Below, in pieces: positions 49,521 through 60,859 of a stretch of DNA of 64,000 nt. The first letter of the stretch is position 1, and the number at the start of each line of letters is the position of its first letter. Made by a program: the position numbers and the translations under genes. The DNA comes from Myxococcota bacterium (GTDB lineage Bacteria; Myxococcota_A; Bradymonadia; UBA7976; UBA1532), in the NCBI GenBank assembly GCA_963169045.1, contig CAUJDF010000014.1, positions 124,001-188,000 of the forward strand, read 5' to 3'. Under the pieces are notes generated by a model that was given only the letters and a program-made list of their open reading frames with translations, made no database searches and had not been told where the DNA came from.

Positions 49521-52500
49521 TCAGGCGCGCCGGCGGCGCCGCACCACCACCAGGCCGGCGGCGACGAGGGCGAAGGCCCAGGGCGCGGCGGCGCCGTCGA
49601 CCGCGCGGCAGCCGCCGCCGCCACCGCCGCCACCGCCCTTCACGCTGAAGCGACGCGTCGCGGAGTGACCGCTGGCGGTGCCCTTCTCGTCGTAGGCCAC
49701 CACGTACCAGGTGTACGTCGCGCCGGCCTCGAGGCCCTCGGGGATGGCGTTGCGGCTGCTGCTCCGGGGCGTCTTGCCGCACGTCGTGCCGCCTTCGATG
49801 CAGAAGCTCGCCTCGTAGCTCACCTTGGTGCGCTCGGGATCGTCGACCTGCGTCCAGACGAGCGCCACGTCGGCGTCGACGTCGGCCCCGTCCGCGGGTG
49901 CGATGAGCGCCGGCGCCGGCGGGGGCTCCTCGGTCGCCGAGACGAAGAACGTCGCCGAGGCCACGTCCGAGTTGACCTCGCCGTCGGTGGCGAAGACCTC
50001 GAGCGTGTACCGCGCGTTCTCGGCGAGGCCCGCCTCCGGCTGCCAGCCGGCCTCGTCGCCGTCGGGCGCCAGCGGCTCGGACTTCGCGGTCTCCTGGCCT
50101 GCCTCGTCGCGCAGCGTGAACACGTACTGCACCGTGGGGCTGTCGAGGTCGACGCTGCCGCCGGCGATGAACGTCGGGCGCAGCTCGGTGACGGTCGCCT
50201 CGTTCGTCGGGAACCGGATCTGCGGCGTCGAGGGCTCCTGGTTCGAGGTGTTCACGGTGAAGGTGCGCCGCTCGCTCGGCGCCGACGCCTCGCCCTGCTC
50301 GTCGCGGGCGACCACCTCCCACGCGTACACGACGTTCTCGATGAGCACCGCCCGCGGCACGAACTGCACGACGTCCTCGGTCAGCGTCCCGCGTTCGCTC
50401 GACTCCGGCGTCGCCGTCCCGTTCTCGTCCAGCCGGAACAGGTTGAACGTGTAGACGAGCTCGTCGCCGTCCGGATCCTCGGAGGGCAGCGCCTCGAGCG
50501 CCGGCTGCAGCTCGGAGACGACCGCGCCGTCTTCGGGCGAGCGCAGCACCGGCGTCGTCGGCTGCTGGTTGGTGGCGTTCGTCCGGAAGCTGCGCGGCAG
50601 CGACCATTCGCTGTGCGCCGTCGGGGTCGTCGCCCTCGCCCGCCACCAGTACCACGTGTCCTCGAGCAGCAAGCCCGCCGCCGGCTGCCACACCGTCGGC
50701 GCCTCGCCCGCCGCCTGCGGCACCGGATCGCTCGTCACGAACGCCGTCCCCGCCTGGAGCGCCTCGAGGCTCTCGTACAGCTCGAACACCAGCGACACCT
50801 GGTCGCCGCCGCCCACGTTGGTGACGGTCAGCATCGGCTCGAGCGTGCGGACGCGTTCCCCGTCGTCGGGCGCGAGCGCCTCCGGCGTCGACGGCCCCTC
50901 GTAGGTGAAGGGATCGGTGCCGTCGCGGAACTCGGTCGCGTTGTCGCGGCCGTCGCCGTCGATGTCGCTGGTGGCGTCGTTCGGATCGGTCGGATCGAGG
51001 CACACGCCCTGCGCGTTGCACGTGCGCCGCTCGTACGTGTCGGGCAGGCCGTCGCCGTCCTCGTCGAGCGGCAGGACCATGACGCGCAGCTCGCTCGTAT
51101 CGCGGCCGCCGTCGCCGTCGTCGGCGCGCACGCGCAGCGTGAGCGGGCTCGACAGCGCGTCCTGGTAGGTGGGCGTCCACACGAACCGGCCGGCCTGGGG
51201 ATCGATCTCGACGCCCGGCGGCGGGTCGATCAGCGACCAGGTGATGCGGTCGTTCGCGAGCGCCGGATCGTCGGCCACCATGATCAGCCCGTACGGCGTG
51301 CCCTCGACCGCCGGCGGCGCCTCGGCGATGTCGACGATCGTCGGCGCGACGTTGGTGATGATGACCTGCGCCTCTGCCACGCTCTCGCCGCCGTCCTCGT
51401 CGCGCGCGGTCAGCGTGGCGAGGAAGCGCGCGTCGTCGGGCGCGCGCACCGTCTGCTCCAGCTCGGCGTTGCTCTGGATGTCGGCCTCGCCGTCGCCGTC
51501 GGTGTCCCACAGCAGCGTGACCACGTCGTCGCCGCGCTCGTCGACCGTCGCGCGGAACACCAGGTCCTCGCCCTCGGCCACCGGCGAGTTCACCCGCAGC
51601 GTGATGCGCGGCGCCACGTTGCGCACCTCGACCGGCGCCTCGACGGTCGCCGTGTCGGTGCCGTCGTCGACGAGCACCACCAACGTGTACATGCCCTGGT
51701 CGGCGTACACCGCGTTGATCTCGTCGTGATCGAGGCCCTCGAGCTCGAACACGCCGTCGCCGTCGAAGTCGTACGAGTAGCGCAGCTCATCGCCGCCGGG
51801 ATCCTGCGCATCGACGCGCACCGCGATCTCGGTGCCCTCGTCGCCCGGCGACTCCACCTCCACCGTCGCGGTCGGGGCCACGTTGCGCACGACGACGCGC
51901 GCCTCGAGCGACGCCGCCGCGCCGACGTCGTCGCGCACCCGCACGCGCAGCGTGAAGACGCCCTCCTGCGCCAGCGACACGTCGCGGACGGCGTCGCGGG
52001 AGTTGATGATGTCGAACGCGCCGTCTCCGTCGAGGTCCCAGTCGTACAGCAGCGCATCCGCGCCCGGATCCTGAGCCGTCACGCGCACTTGGAAGACCTG
52101 CCCCTCGTCGACGAACTCCGGGGCCTCGATCGACCCCGTCGGCGGGCCGTTGACGATCTCCACCTCGGCGACGGCCACCGCGAAGAGACCGGCGTCGTCG
52201 CGCACGCGGACGCCGACCGTCTTCAGCCCCTGCTGCATGAAGGTGTGCTCGACGAAGTTCTCCTCGGCGTCGCTGACGTCGTCGGCGAAGTCGCCGTCGT
52301 TGTCGAGGTCGAACGAGTAACGCAGCGGATCGTTGCCCGGATCGTTGGCCACCACCTCGATGCGGATGACCGAGCCCTCCTCGACCGGCCCGGTGTCGCG
52401 CACGGCGACGATCGCCGGCCGGGCGTTGAGGATGGAGAGGTCCTCCTCGCGGGTCACGCGGAGCCCGGCGTCGTCGGTGACGCGCACGCGGATGGTGTAC

Positions 52501-54065
52501 AGGCCGTCGCTCGGGAAACGCGTCTCGACCTGCTCGAGGCCGACGCCGGCCCGCTCGAACACGCCGTCGTCGTCGAGGTCGTACTCGAAGTTCATCGGGT
52601 CGTCGCCCGGATCCTGGGCGACGACGTTGATCGTCACCAGCGCCCCCTCGGGCGCCGGCGTGTTGCTGATGATGTCGAAGACCTGGGGTGCCCCGTTGCG
52701 GACGACGACCTCGAACTGGCGGACCGACGAGCCGCCGTCGTCGTCGTGGGCGCGCACGGCGGCGGTGTAGTCGCCGTCGGCGAGGTAGCGGTGCTGCCAG
52801 CGCGCCACCTGCACGCCGACCTCCTCGAAGGTGCCGTCGCCGTCCCAGTCGAAGTCGAACGCCACCTGGTCGGCGCCGGGCTCGACCGCCTGGACCTCGA
52901 CCTGGAGCTCGCTGCCCTCTTCGATCGGGGAGTCGGTGATGACGCCGTCGATGCGCGGCGCCACGTTGACGACGACCACACGCGCGGCGTCGACGTCGGT
53001 CTTGCCGCCGGCGTCCGTCACCCGGACCCTCACCTCGTAGACGCCGTTGTCGCGGAACGTGGCGAGCGCGTTGGCGCCCGCGGCGTCGTCGAACTCGCCG
53101 TCGGCGTCGAGATCCCAGAGGTACTGCATCGGCTGCGCGTCGGGATCGACGGAGCCGACCGCCGTGAGCGCCACCTGCTGCCCCTCGGGCGCGTTGTAGG
53201 GGCCGCCGGCGTCGGCCACCGGGGCGGCGTTGCCGGGATCGACGTCGAAGTTGAGGATGGCGCGCCGCTCGTCGTCGGTGAGGCCGAAGAGCACATCGGT
53301 GGGCATGCCGAGCAGGTTGCCGACCTCGGCGACCGCCTCGCCGCGGTCGGCTTCGTGGGTCACGGCGGTGAGGAAGGCGACGGTGGCGCCGGCGTTCACC
53401 GTGACCTCGCGGAACTCCCACGCGAAGGCGGCCACGTCGTTGGGATCGGCGAAGCGCAGGGACACGCGCGAGGGCGTCACGCGCGCGCCGGCGCCCTGAA
53501 GGAGGTGGCCGAGCGCGCCCGCGCCGCCGAAGGCGTCGTTGTCGTCGGTCACGACCCAGCGGTCGCTCACCTCGACCTCGGCGTCGTCGTCGCCCGTGCG
53601 TCGCACGGCCGTCTGCGCCGCCGAGCCGAGCCGTCCGATGCCGGCGCCGGTGCTGCCGATGCGCACCGACACGGTCACCGGCGCCGCCCCCGGGTTGGTC
53701 AGCAGGTCGAGGTAGCGCACGAAGCCGTTGGCCTGGGCGGGTCCCGCGCCGGGCACGAACACCTTGCGGCGGACCTGCAGACCCGCGCGGTTCACCGCGG
53801 TGAGCGCGCGCTGCCGGCCGTTGAGCTCCTCGGCGGAGGCCTGCCCGCCGGCATCATAGGTGTCGGCGGCTTCGCAGGCGCCCTCACAGTCCTGGCAGAC
53901 CCGCACGCACAGTCCCGGCCACCCGGCGAACGCCGCGGGCGCGGTGAGCTGTCCGCCGGAGCGGTCCTGTACGGTGAACTGGGTCCCGTTGGCCGCGGTG
54001 AGGACCACCTGCGCCGAGGCAGGGAAAGCCATCAGCCACAGGATGGCCGCGAACGACGCGCGCAT
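49521..54065 (-). CDS. PKD/FN3 multidomain surface protein with MYXO-CTERM-like tail, 1514 aa
   Basis: ATG at 54065 with GGAGGAG before it; signal peptide ends near PASAQ. An N-terminal beta domain (20-310) carries four cysteines (CVRVCQDCEGAC). Seven PKD-like domains follow (about 315-930), each with the YxWDxDGDG core and NVAP boundaries. Then come an Ig-like/He_PIG domain (VAPTIVDIAEAPPAVEGTPY), a calcium-type TSP3 segment (DGDGLPDTYE, DIDGDGRDNATE) and four FN3-like domains. The C-terminus is a Gly stalk, Cys, hydrophobic helix and RRRRR. It should be exported and retained on the surface by the C-terminal signal. Adhesion or matrix function is the family expectation. It follows the kinase operon after a 368-bp spacer with a strong hairpin, so it may have its own promoter. 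Confidence 0.87.
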   Translation of the reverse strand: MRASFAAILWLMAFPASAQVVLTAANGTQFTVQDRSGGQLTAPAAFAGWPGLCVRVCQDCEGACEAADTYDAGGQASAEELNGRQRALTAVNRAGLQVRRKVFVPGAGPAQANGFVRYLDLLTNPGAAPVTVSVRIGSTGAGIGRLGSAAQTAVRRTGDDDAEVEVSDRWVVTDDNDAFGGAGALGHLLQGAGARVTPSRVSLRFADPNDVAAFAWEFREVTVNAGATVAFLTAVTHEADRGEAVAEVGNLLGMPTDVLFGLTDDERRAILNFDVDPGNAAPVADAGGPYNAPEGQQVALTAVGSVDPDAQPMQYLWDLDADGEFDDAAGANALATFRDNGVYEVRVRVTDAGGKTDVDAARVVVVNVAPRIDGVITDSPIEEGSELQVEVQAVEPGADQVAFDFDWDGDGTFEEVGVQVARWQHRYLADGDYTAAVRAHDDDGGSSVRQFEVVVRNGAPQVFDIISNTPAPEGALVTINVVAQDPGDDPMNFEYDLDDDGVFERAGVGLEQVETRFPSDGLYTIRVRVTDDAGLRVTREEDLSILNARPAIVAVRDTGPVEEGSVIRIEVVANDPGNDPLRYSFDLDNDGDFADDVSDAEENFVEHTFMQQGLKTVGVRVRDDAGLFAVAVAEVEIVNGPPTGSIEAPEFVDEGQVFQVRVTAQDPGADALLYDWDLDGDGAFDIINSRDAVRDVSLAQEGVFTLRVRVRDDVGAAASLEARVVVRNVAPTATVEVESPGDEGTEIAVRVDAQDPGGDELRYSYDFDGDGVFELEGLDHDEINAVYADQGMYTLVVLVDDGTDTATVEAPVEVRNVAPRITLRVNSPVAEGEDLVFRATVDERGDDVVTLLWDTDGDGEADIQSNAELEQTVRAPDDARFLATLTARDEDGGESVAEAQVIITNVAPTIVDIAEAPPAVEGTPYGLIMVADDPALANDRITWSLIDPPPGVEIDPQAGRFVWTPTYQDALSSPLTLRVRADDGDGGRDTSELRVMVLPLDEDGDGLPDTYERRTCNAQGVCLDPTDPNDATSDIDGDGRDNATEFRDGTDPFTYEGPSTPEALAPDDGERVRTLEPMLTVTNVGGGDQVSLVFELYESLEALQAGTAFVTSDPVPQAAGEAPTVWQPAAGLLLEDTWYWWRARATTPTAHSEWSLPRSFRTNATNQQPTTPVLRSPEDGAVVSELQPALEALPSEDPDGDELVYTFNLFRLDENGTATPESSERGTLTEDVVQFVPRAVLIENVVYAWEVVARDEQGEASAPSERRTFTVNTSNQEPSTPQIRFPTNEATVTELRPTFIAGGSVDLDSPTVQYVFTLRDEAGQETAKSEPLAPDGDEAGWQPEAGLAENARYTLEVFATDGEVNSDVASATFFVSATEEPPPAPALIAPADGADVDADVALVWTQVDDPERTKVSYEASFCIEGGTTCGKTPRSSSRNAIPEGLEAGATYTWYVVAYDEKGTASGHSATRRFSVKGGGGGGGGGCRAVDGAAAPWAFALVAAGLVVVRRRRRA

Positions 54066-54433
54066 GCTCCTCCCCCATCGAAGGCGTGCCGAACGGCAAT
54101 CTAACACGAGACCCCGAGGCAGATGGAGAAAGCCCGACCCCCTTGGGTCGAGGGGGTCGGGCTCGGGAAGCGTGCGCTGCGGGCTGCCAGACCGGCCGGG
54201 GGTCACGGCCGGGGGGTCTTCCGGCGACCCCGCGCGACTTCATGGAGTACCCAGCACATCGCCCCTCCGGGCCGCAGGGTGAGCGGAAATGTGAGGTGTG
54301 ACGTCGTCGCGTCGCGGGCCCGATGCGTGAAACGCCCGGATTCATTGGGGTTTGCGCCTGGGTCGATCGCGACCCGGAATTTCACGTCGCGCTCAAGTAC
54401 GCGAAATGACGGCCGATGTGCGGATTGCGGGGT
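54066..54433. other. 368-bp intergenic spacer between kinase and PKD genes
   Basis: No open frame with a ribosome site and coding look was found. It holds a 12-bp perfect hairpin (54131-54163), a 6-bp hairpin GGGTCG-ATCG-CGACCC (54360-54375), and a comparatively AT-rich patch (54370-54415) with the inverted pair ATTTC / GAAAT. The leader and promoter of the PKD gene, and the terminator of the kinase gene, should lie here. Confidence 0.6.
54131..54163 (-). terminator. 12-bp GC hairpin, probable terminator or leader structure
   Basis: AGCCCGACCCCC pairs perfectly with GGGGGTCGGGCT across a 9-nt loop. On the minus strand the stem is followed by TTCTCC, a poor T tract. It lies about 270 nt after the kinase stop and about 66 nt before the PKD start, so it may end the kinase transcript or sit in the PKD leader. 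Confidence 0.5.
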
Positions 54434-56074
<1,641 letters not shown>

Positions 56075-56085
56075 CGAGGGCTCCC

Positions 56086-59000
56086 TCAGGGCGTCAGACG
56101 CGCCACGCCATCGTCGCTGCGGACCCAGATCTCGTCGCCCGCGATCTGGATCTCGTGCACGGCGACGCCCGGCAGGCCGTCGACGAGCCCGAGCACCTGG
56201 AACGTCCACTCCGCGCCGCTGCCGGTGCCGACCGCGAGGCCGGCGGGCGTGCCGACGACGATGCGGCCGTCTCCGAGCGGGGCGAGCGCCGTGATGCGGT
56301 TCACCGGCAGGCCGCGGCCGGCGTCGAAGGCGACCGTCGTTCCCTCCGCGTCGCGGCGGAAGAGCCCGTCAGCCGTGCCGATCCACAGCGCGCCCTCCGA
56401 GGCCAGCGCGACGGCGTGGACGTCGGCGTTCGCGAGCCCCTCGGCCGCGGTGATCTTCGTCCAGGCGTTGCCGGCCACGTCGAAGACGCCCACGCCGGCC
56501 GCGGTGGCCGCGTAGAGCTTGCCGCCGGCGTAGAGCACCTGACGCACGTCGTCGTCGGGCACGCCACCGCCGGTGCCGGCGCGGTTGAACGAGCGCACGC
56601 TGCCCATGGCGAGGCGCATCACGCCCTTCGACGTCGCGATCCACACCGAGCTGTCGCTCTCGACGGCGATGTCGCGGAACTCGGCGCCGACGAAGGCCGG
56701 GATGCGGTCCGGTCCGAGCGGCAGCCACTGCCCGCTGGCGATGCGGTGGCCGATGCCGGCGTCCTTCAGCGCGCACCAGAGGTCCGCCTCGGCGGCGTCG
56801 CAGGCCACGGGGAGGGCGGCGAGGTTCGCGCGATCGAAGGGCTCGAGGCCGCCGCCGGCGTTGATGCGGAACATCTCGGGACCGCCGGCGCGCGGCGAGA
56901 CGAAGAGCGGCCGCCCGTCGAGGTCCCGCGTGAGGTGCGCGTCGGTGCCGTCGCCGGGCAGGCCGCGGACGACGTCGCGCGTGATCGTCGAGGCCCCGTC
57001 GAGGACCGTGAGGCCGCCGGGCTCGTCCTGGCTGCCGCAGACCGCGAGGAACATCTCGCGGCCGGCGATCTCGAGCCGGACCTCGCCGATGCCCGCCGTG
57101 GAGATGAGGCCGGCGCTGCCGGCGTTGTACAGGCGCGCGCGGGCCGCGATGTCGGCGGCGTCGCGCAGCGGGTCGTCGCCGGTGCGGCGCACGAGGACGC
57201 CGTCCATCTGCTGGCGCCCGGCGAGCAGCACCCAGAGGTAGGTGCCATCGTGGGCGACCGCGCGGACCACGTCGGTGCCCGCGGCCTCGGGCCACCCGCC
57301 GTTGACGCGCCGCAGCGTCGACCACTGGCCGCCGCCGTCGGGCGAGCGCACGGCCACGCCGCCGCTCGTCCCCGCGTAGACCTTGCCGTTGGCGACGACG
57401 ACGTCCTGCACGCGCGGCTCGGGCAGCCGCCCCCCCTGCGTCGTGGTGGGCGCGATGAACGCCCGCGCGTCGTCGCTGTAGGTGGTCAGGCCGAGCGGCG
57501 TTGCCGCCCACAGGAGCGTCCCGTCGTAGGCGAGCGCGCGAATCTCGTTGTGCAGGAAGTTCGCGCCCACCACCTCGGCGGTGAACGTCGTCCAGTTGCG
57601 CTCGATGTCGCGGCGGGCGAGGCCCGCGCCCTGGCTCGACACCCAGATCTCGCCGGCGCGGCCGACCGCGATGTCGGTGATCGGCGCCCCGGGCAGGCCG
57701 TCCGCAGCGACGAGACGCTGCACGAACGTGCCGTCGGGGCCGAGGATGCCGATGCCGCCGGTGGTACCGACCCACACCTGGTCTTCGCCGACGGCGCGGA
57801 TGACCGACACCTGTCCTGCGGGCAGCTGGCCGCCGCCGAGCGGCTCGAGCGTGCCGTCGGGCCGGTGGCGCAGGAGGCCGGTGTCGGTGCCGATCCACAG
57901 GTCGTCGCCGACGCGGGTCGAGGTGGTGACGCAGTGCGGCGCGAAGTCGGGGCCGGGGGTGAACGACGCGAAGTAGCCGTCGACGCCGACGATGCCGCCG
58001 GCGGTCGCGGCCCACGTCGCCGCCTCGGCCGTGCCGGCGAGGGCGCGCACGTCGTCGGACGGCAGCAGCGCCGCCCCCGCGGGGAAGAGCCGGCCGGCGT
58101 CGTCGACGCGGCGCAGGCCCTCGTCGGTGGCGAGGTAGCGGCTGCCGGGGTGCGCAGCGAGGTCGCGCGCCTCGAAGCCGGGGTACGAACCGCCGGGCAG
58201 GGCCGCGCCGTTCGCGTCGACCGCCACCGCGCCGCCGGCGCCGAGCAGCCAGATCGTGCCCGCGGCGTCCTCGGAGACATTCAGGAACTCGTCGCCGACG
58301 GCGAAACCCGCCAGCTTCGCCTCCACCGCGCCCGCCGCGACGCGGGCCACGCCGGCGGCGGTCGCCGCCCAGACGCGCCCCATGCCGTCGACGTGCAGCC
58401 CGCGGACGTCGGCCGAGCCGAGCGCGTCGGCGCCGAGCTGCCGCCACCCCTGGGCGTCGAGCACGTTCAGGCCCTCGTCGGACGAGACGAAGACCGTCCC
58501 GCCGGCGTCGACGGCTACGTCGCGCAGCGACCCGCGCGGACCGCCGCCGACGTCGCCGGCGCGCATCGAGAAGACGAAGCCATCGGGCCGCTGGACGACG
58601 AGCCCGCGGTCGGTGGCGAACCAGCGCCGCCCGTCGGCGTCGATCGCGGCGCCGCGCACGCGATTGCCGGCCAGCCCGGCGGCGGTCGTGAGCACGTCGA
58701 CCTGCTCGCCCTGGACGACGACGGCGCCGCCGCTCGTGCCCGCGGCGAGCACGCCGTCCCGCAGCGCGAGCGCGTGGGCGTCGCGGGCGTAGGTGATCGA
58801 CTCGAAGCGGCTGCGGCACGGCGTGACCGCCTGGTCGGGGTTCGCGACGAGCGGGCAGCTGTCCCCCTCGTTCGGCACGCCGTCGCCGTCGAGGTCCGCG
58901 GCGCAGGCGGCCGCGTCGCCGCCGGGGTTCGCCGTGCCGGGGCAGCTGTCGCGCCAGTCGGCGACCGTGTCGCCGTCGTCGTCTGGATCGCAGGCGTCGC

Positions 59001-59574
59001 CGAGGCCGTCCGCGTCGCCGTCGCGGTTCACGCGGTCGGGGTGCAGCGGGCAGGTGTCGGCACCGTCGGCGAGGGCGTCGCCGTCGCTGTCGCTGCGCAG
59101 CGGGTCGGTGCCCTTCTGCATCTCGGCGGCGGCGTCGAGGCCGTCGCCGTCGGCGTCGGTGTCGCACTCGTCGCCCTCGCCGTCGCGGTCGAGGTCGAGC
59201 TGGCCGGGGTTGGCCACCGTCGGGCAGTTGTCGTCGGCGTCGGGCACCGTGTCGCCGTCGCCGTCGCCGTCGCACGCGTCGCCCTCGCCGTCCCCGTCGC
59301 CGTCGGCCTGGTCGGGGTTGGCCACCGCCGGGCAGTTGTCGCGATCGTCGGGCACTCCGTCGCCGTCGGCGTCGGGACCGGTCGCCGCGTCGGGCTCGAC
59401 GCCGCCGTCGCCGCCGGGCACGAACGAGTCGCCGCCGGGCGGGCCGCCGTCGGTGGCGGCGTCGCCCGTCACGAACTGCACGTCGGGCCCGCCGTTGTCT
59501 TCGAGGTACTGGTCGAAGTCGAGCGAGCACCCCGCCATCAGCGGGACCAGCACGACGAGGTTGCGGGCCTTCAT
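56086..59574 (-). CDS. lipoprotein with TSP3 calcium repeats and beta-propeller
   Basis: 1162 residues; ATG at 59574 overlaps the upstream stop as TGATG. Lipobox LMAGC (Cys16), Asp/Gly linker, then about seven thrombospondin type-3 repeats (about 60-255; DADGDGVPDDRDNCP, ANPDQADGDGDGEGDAC). From about 270 to the end come many blades of the Reg_prop type (NRVRGAAIDADGRRWFATDRG, GLPGAPITDIAVGRAGEIWVSS, ADVHAVALASEGALWIGT), enough for two propellers. Such propellers form the periplasmic sensors of hybrid two-component systems; here they are on a lipoprotein without a kinase domain. It could be the sensing arm for the coencoded Ser/Thr kinase, although a transmembrane link is missing in this protein. 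Confidence 0.85.
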   Translation of the reverse strand: MKARNLVVLVPLMAGCSLDFDQYLEDNGGPDVQFVTGDAATDGGPPGGDSFVPGGDGGVEPDAATGPDADGDGVPDDRDNCPAVANPDQADGDGDGEGDACDGDGDGDTVPDADDNCPTVANPGQLDLDRDGEGDECDTDADGDGLDAAAEMQKGTDPLRSDSDGDALADGADTCPLHPDRVNRDGDADGLGDACDPDDDGDTVADWRDSCPGTANPGGDAAACAADLDGDGVPNEGDSCPLVANPDQAVTPCRSRFESITYARDAHALALRDGVLAAGTSGGAVVVQGEQVDVLTTAAGLAGNRVRGAAIDADGRRWFATDRGLVVQRPDGFVFSMRAGDVGGGPRGSLRDVAVDAGGTVFVSSDEGLNVLDAQGWRQLGADALGSADVRGLHVDGMGRVWAATAAGVARVAAGAVEAKLAGFAVGDEFLNVSEDAAGTIWLLGAGGAVAVDANGAALPGGSYPGFEARDLAAHPGSRYLATDEGLRRVDDAGRLFPAGAALLPSDDVRALAGTAEAATWAATAGGIVGVDGYFASFTPGPDFAPHCVTTSTRVGDDLWIGTDTGLLRHRPDGTLEPLGGGQLPAGQVSVIRAVGEDQVWVGTTGGIGILGPDGTFVQRLVAADGLPGAPITDIAVGRAGEIWVSSQGAGLARRDIERNWTTFTAEVVGANFLHNEIRALAYDGTLLWAATPLGLTTYSDDARAFIAPTTTQGGRLPEPRVQDVVVANGKVYAGTSGGVAVRSPDGGGQWSTLRRVNGGWPEAAGTDVVRAVAHDGTYLWVLLAGRQQMDGVLVRRTGDDPLRDAADIAARARLYNAGSAGLISTAGIGEVRLEIAGREMFLAVCGSQDEPGGLTVLDGASTITRDVVRGLPGDGTDAHLTRDLDGRPLFVSPRAGGPEMFRINAGGGLEPFDRANLAALPVACDAAEADLWCALKDAGIGHRIASGQWLPLGPDRIPAFVGAEFRDIAVESDSSVWIATSKGVMRLAMGSVRSFNRAGTGGGVPDDDVRQVLYAGGKLYAATAAGVGVFDVAGNAWTKITAAEGLANADVHAVALASEGALWIGTADGLFRRDAEGTTVAFDAGRGLPVNRITALAPLGDGRIVVGTPAGLAVGTGSGAEWTFQVLGLVDGLPGVAVHEIQIAGDEIWVRSDDGVARLTP

Positions 59575-60743
59575 CAGAACGTTCCCCCGAGCTGGACGGC
59601 CGAGCCGCCCTCGGTCGGCGCGATGCCACCGGTCATGCCGCCGCCGCTGCCGCCGCTGTCGTCGAGCAGCCACCACACGAGCCCGCCGACGATGGCCGCC
59701 CCGCCGACGCCGTAGAGCACGTTGGTCGTCATCACCAGGCTGTTGCCCGTGTCGACGTCGCTCGGGTGGATGGCCTCGCCGTCCTTGCGCTTCGTCTCGA
59801 GCTGGTCGTGCAGGCTGGCGGCCGACAAAGCGGTGAAGACGCCGCCGCCGACCGCGGCGACGCCCGCGCCCATCGTCACCCACGGCCAGATGCCGGCGCT
59901 GCCGCCGCCCCCGCCGCCGCCGGCGTAGTCGTCGGGATCGCCGCCCTCGGGGATGAGCGAGACGACGACGTCCTTCGTCTCGCCGCCCCGGACCGAGACC
60001 GTGCCCTTCCAGGTGGCGAAACCCTGCTTCATGACGACCACCTCGTGGTCGCCCGCCGGCAGGCGCAGCGGATCCTCGAGCGGCGTCTTCCCGATGCGCC
60101 GCGAGCCGACCATGATGTCGGCGTCGCGCTCGGGCACACGCAGGTTCACGGTGGCGACCGCCCCCTTCGGCAGCAGCTGCAGGTCGAACATCGCCGGCGT
60201 GCCGGCGATGACCTCGACCTTGCGCTTCGTGGGCTCGAAGCCCTCCTTCTCGGCGATCAGCGTGTAGCTGCCCGGGAAGAGCTTGAAGGTCAGCGGCGCT
60301 TCGCCCATGGCGCCCCGCGCCTTGTCGTCGACGAAGACCAGCGCGCCCGAGGGCTCGGTGTTGACCGTGACGTCCTCGTACTGGCCCTTCAGCGACTCCT
60401 GCAGGTCGGCGACGCGCCGGGCCACCTCGGGCCGCTTCGGCGAGTCGGGGACCGCGTCCATGAAGCGCTGGTACCACGTGACCGCCTCGACCTGGTGGCC
60501 GGCTTTGTCGTGGCACGCCGCGATGTTGTACAGCAGGTTGCCGAGCGGCTGGACGTTGAAGGCCTGCTCGAACAGCCCGGCGGCCTTGTCGTACTCGCCC
60601 GCCTGGTAGGCCCGGACGGCCTCCTGGCGGATACGGTCGTACTCGGGATTGGTCTCGCCGCCCGCATCGTCCTGGGCGCCGGCCCCCGTGGGCACGGCGA
60701 GGAACAACGTAGCCGCGAAGAGGAAGCGCCTCCCCGATCGCAC
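59574..60743 (-). CDS. TPR/PEGA-domain envelope protein with C-terminal membrane helices
   Basis: 389 residues from GTG at 60743, which has GGAGG upstream and begins a signal peptide (FLFAATLFLAVPTGAGA). TPR-like helices at about 35-110 (AYQAGEYDKAAGLFEQAF, NIAACHDKAGHQVEAVTWYQRFMD). Two PEGA domains at about 125-195 and 198-265 (VTVNTEPSGALVFVDD, LFPGSYTLIAEKEGFEP; VNLRVPERDADIMVGSRRIG, LPAGDHEVVVMKQGF). Two hydrophobic helices near the C-terminus (about 285-310 and 335-360) with a Gly-rich linker. PEGA modules bind glycans or act as extracellular spacers. It would present the PEGA part in the periplasm. Confidence 0.85.
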   Translation of the reverse strand: MRSGRRFLFAATLFLAVPTGAGAQDDAGGETNPEYDRIRQEAVRAYQAGEYDKAAGLFEQAFNVQPLGNLLYNIAACHDKAGHQVEAVTWYQRFMDAVPDSPKRPEVARRVADLQESLKGQYEDVTVNTEPSGALVFVDDKARGAMGEAPLTFKLFPGSYTLIAEKEGFEPTKRKVEVIAGTPAMFDLQLLPKGAVATVNLRVPERDADIMVGSRRIGKTPLEDPLRLPAGDHEVVVMKQGFATWKGTVSVRGGETKDVVVSLIPEGGDPDDYAGGGGGGGSAGIWPWVTMGAGVAAVGGGVFTALSAASLHDQLETKRKDGEAIHPSDVDTGNSLVMTTNVLYGVGGAAIVGGLVWWLLDDSGGSGGGMTGGIAPTEGGSAVQLGGTF

Positions 60744-60859
60744 CGCCCGACCTCCGTTCGCGGCCGCCCCCCCCGCCTTCGCGTGGCAGACGACCGACTC
60801 GCTCGGTGAGGGCCCGATCCTACGAGCGTGTGGGAGGGCGTGGCAACAACGCGTACCGA

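Noticed and set aside
49665-54104. A 1479-codon plus-strand frame opposite the PKD gene
   Set aside because: It mirrors the Asp-rich PKD domains as His/Arg/Val-rich sequence and has no recognisable family; the minus strand has a signal peptide and a good ribosome site.
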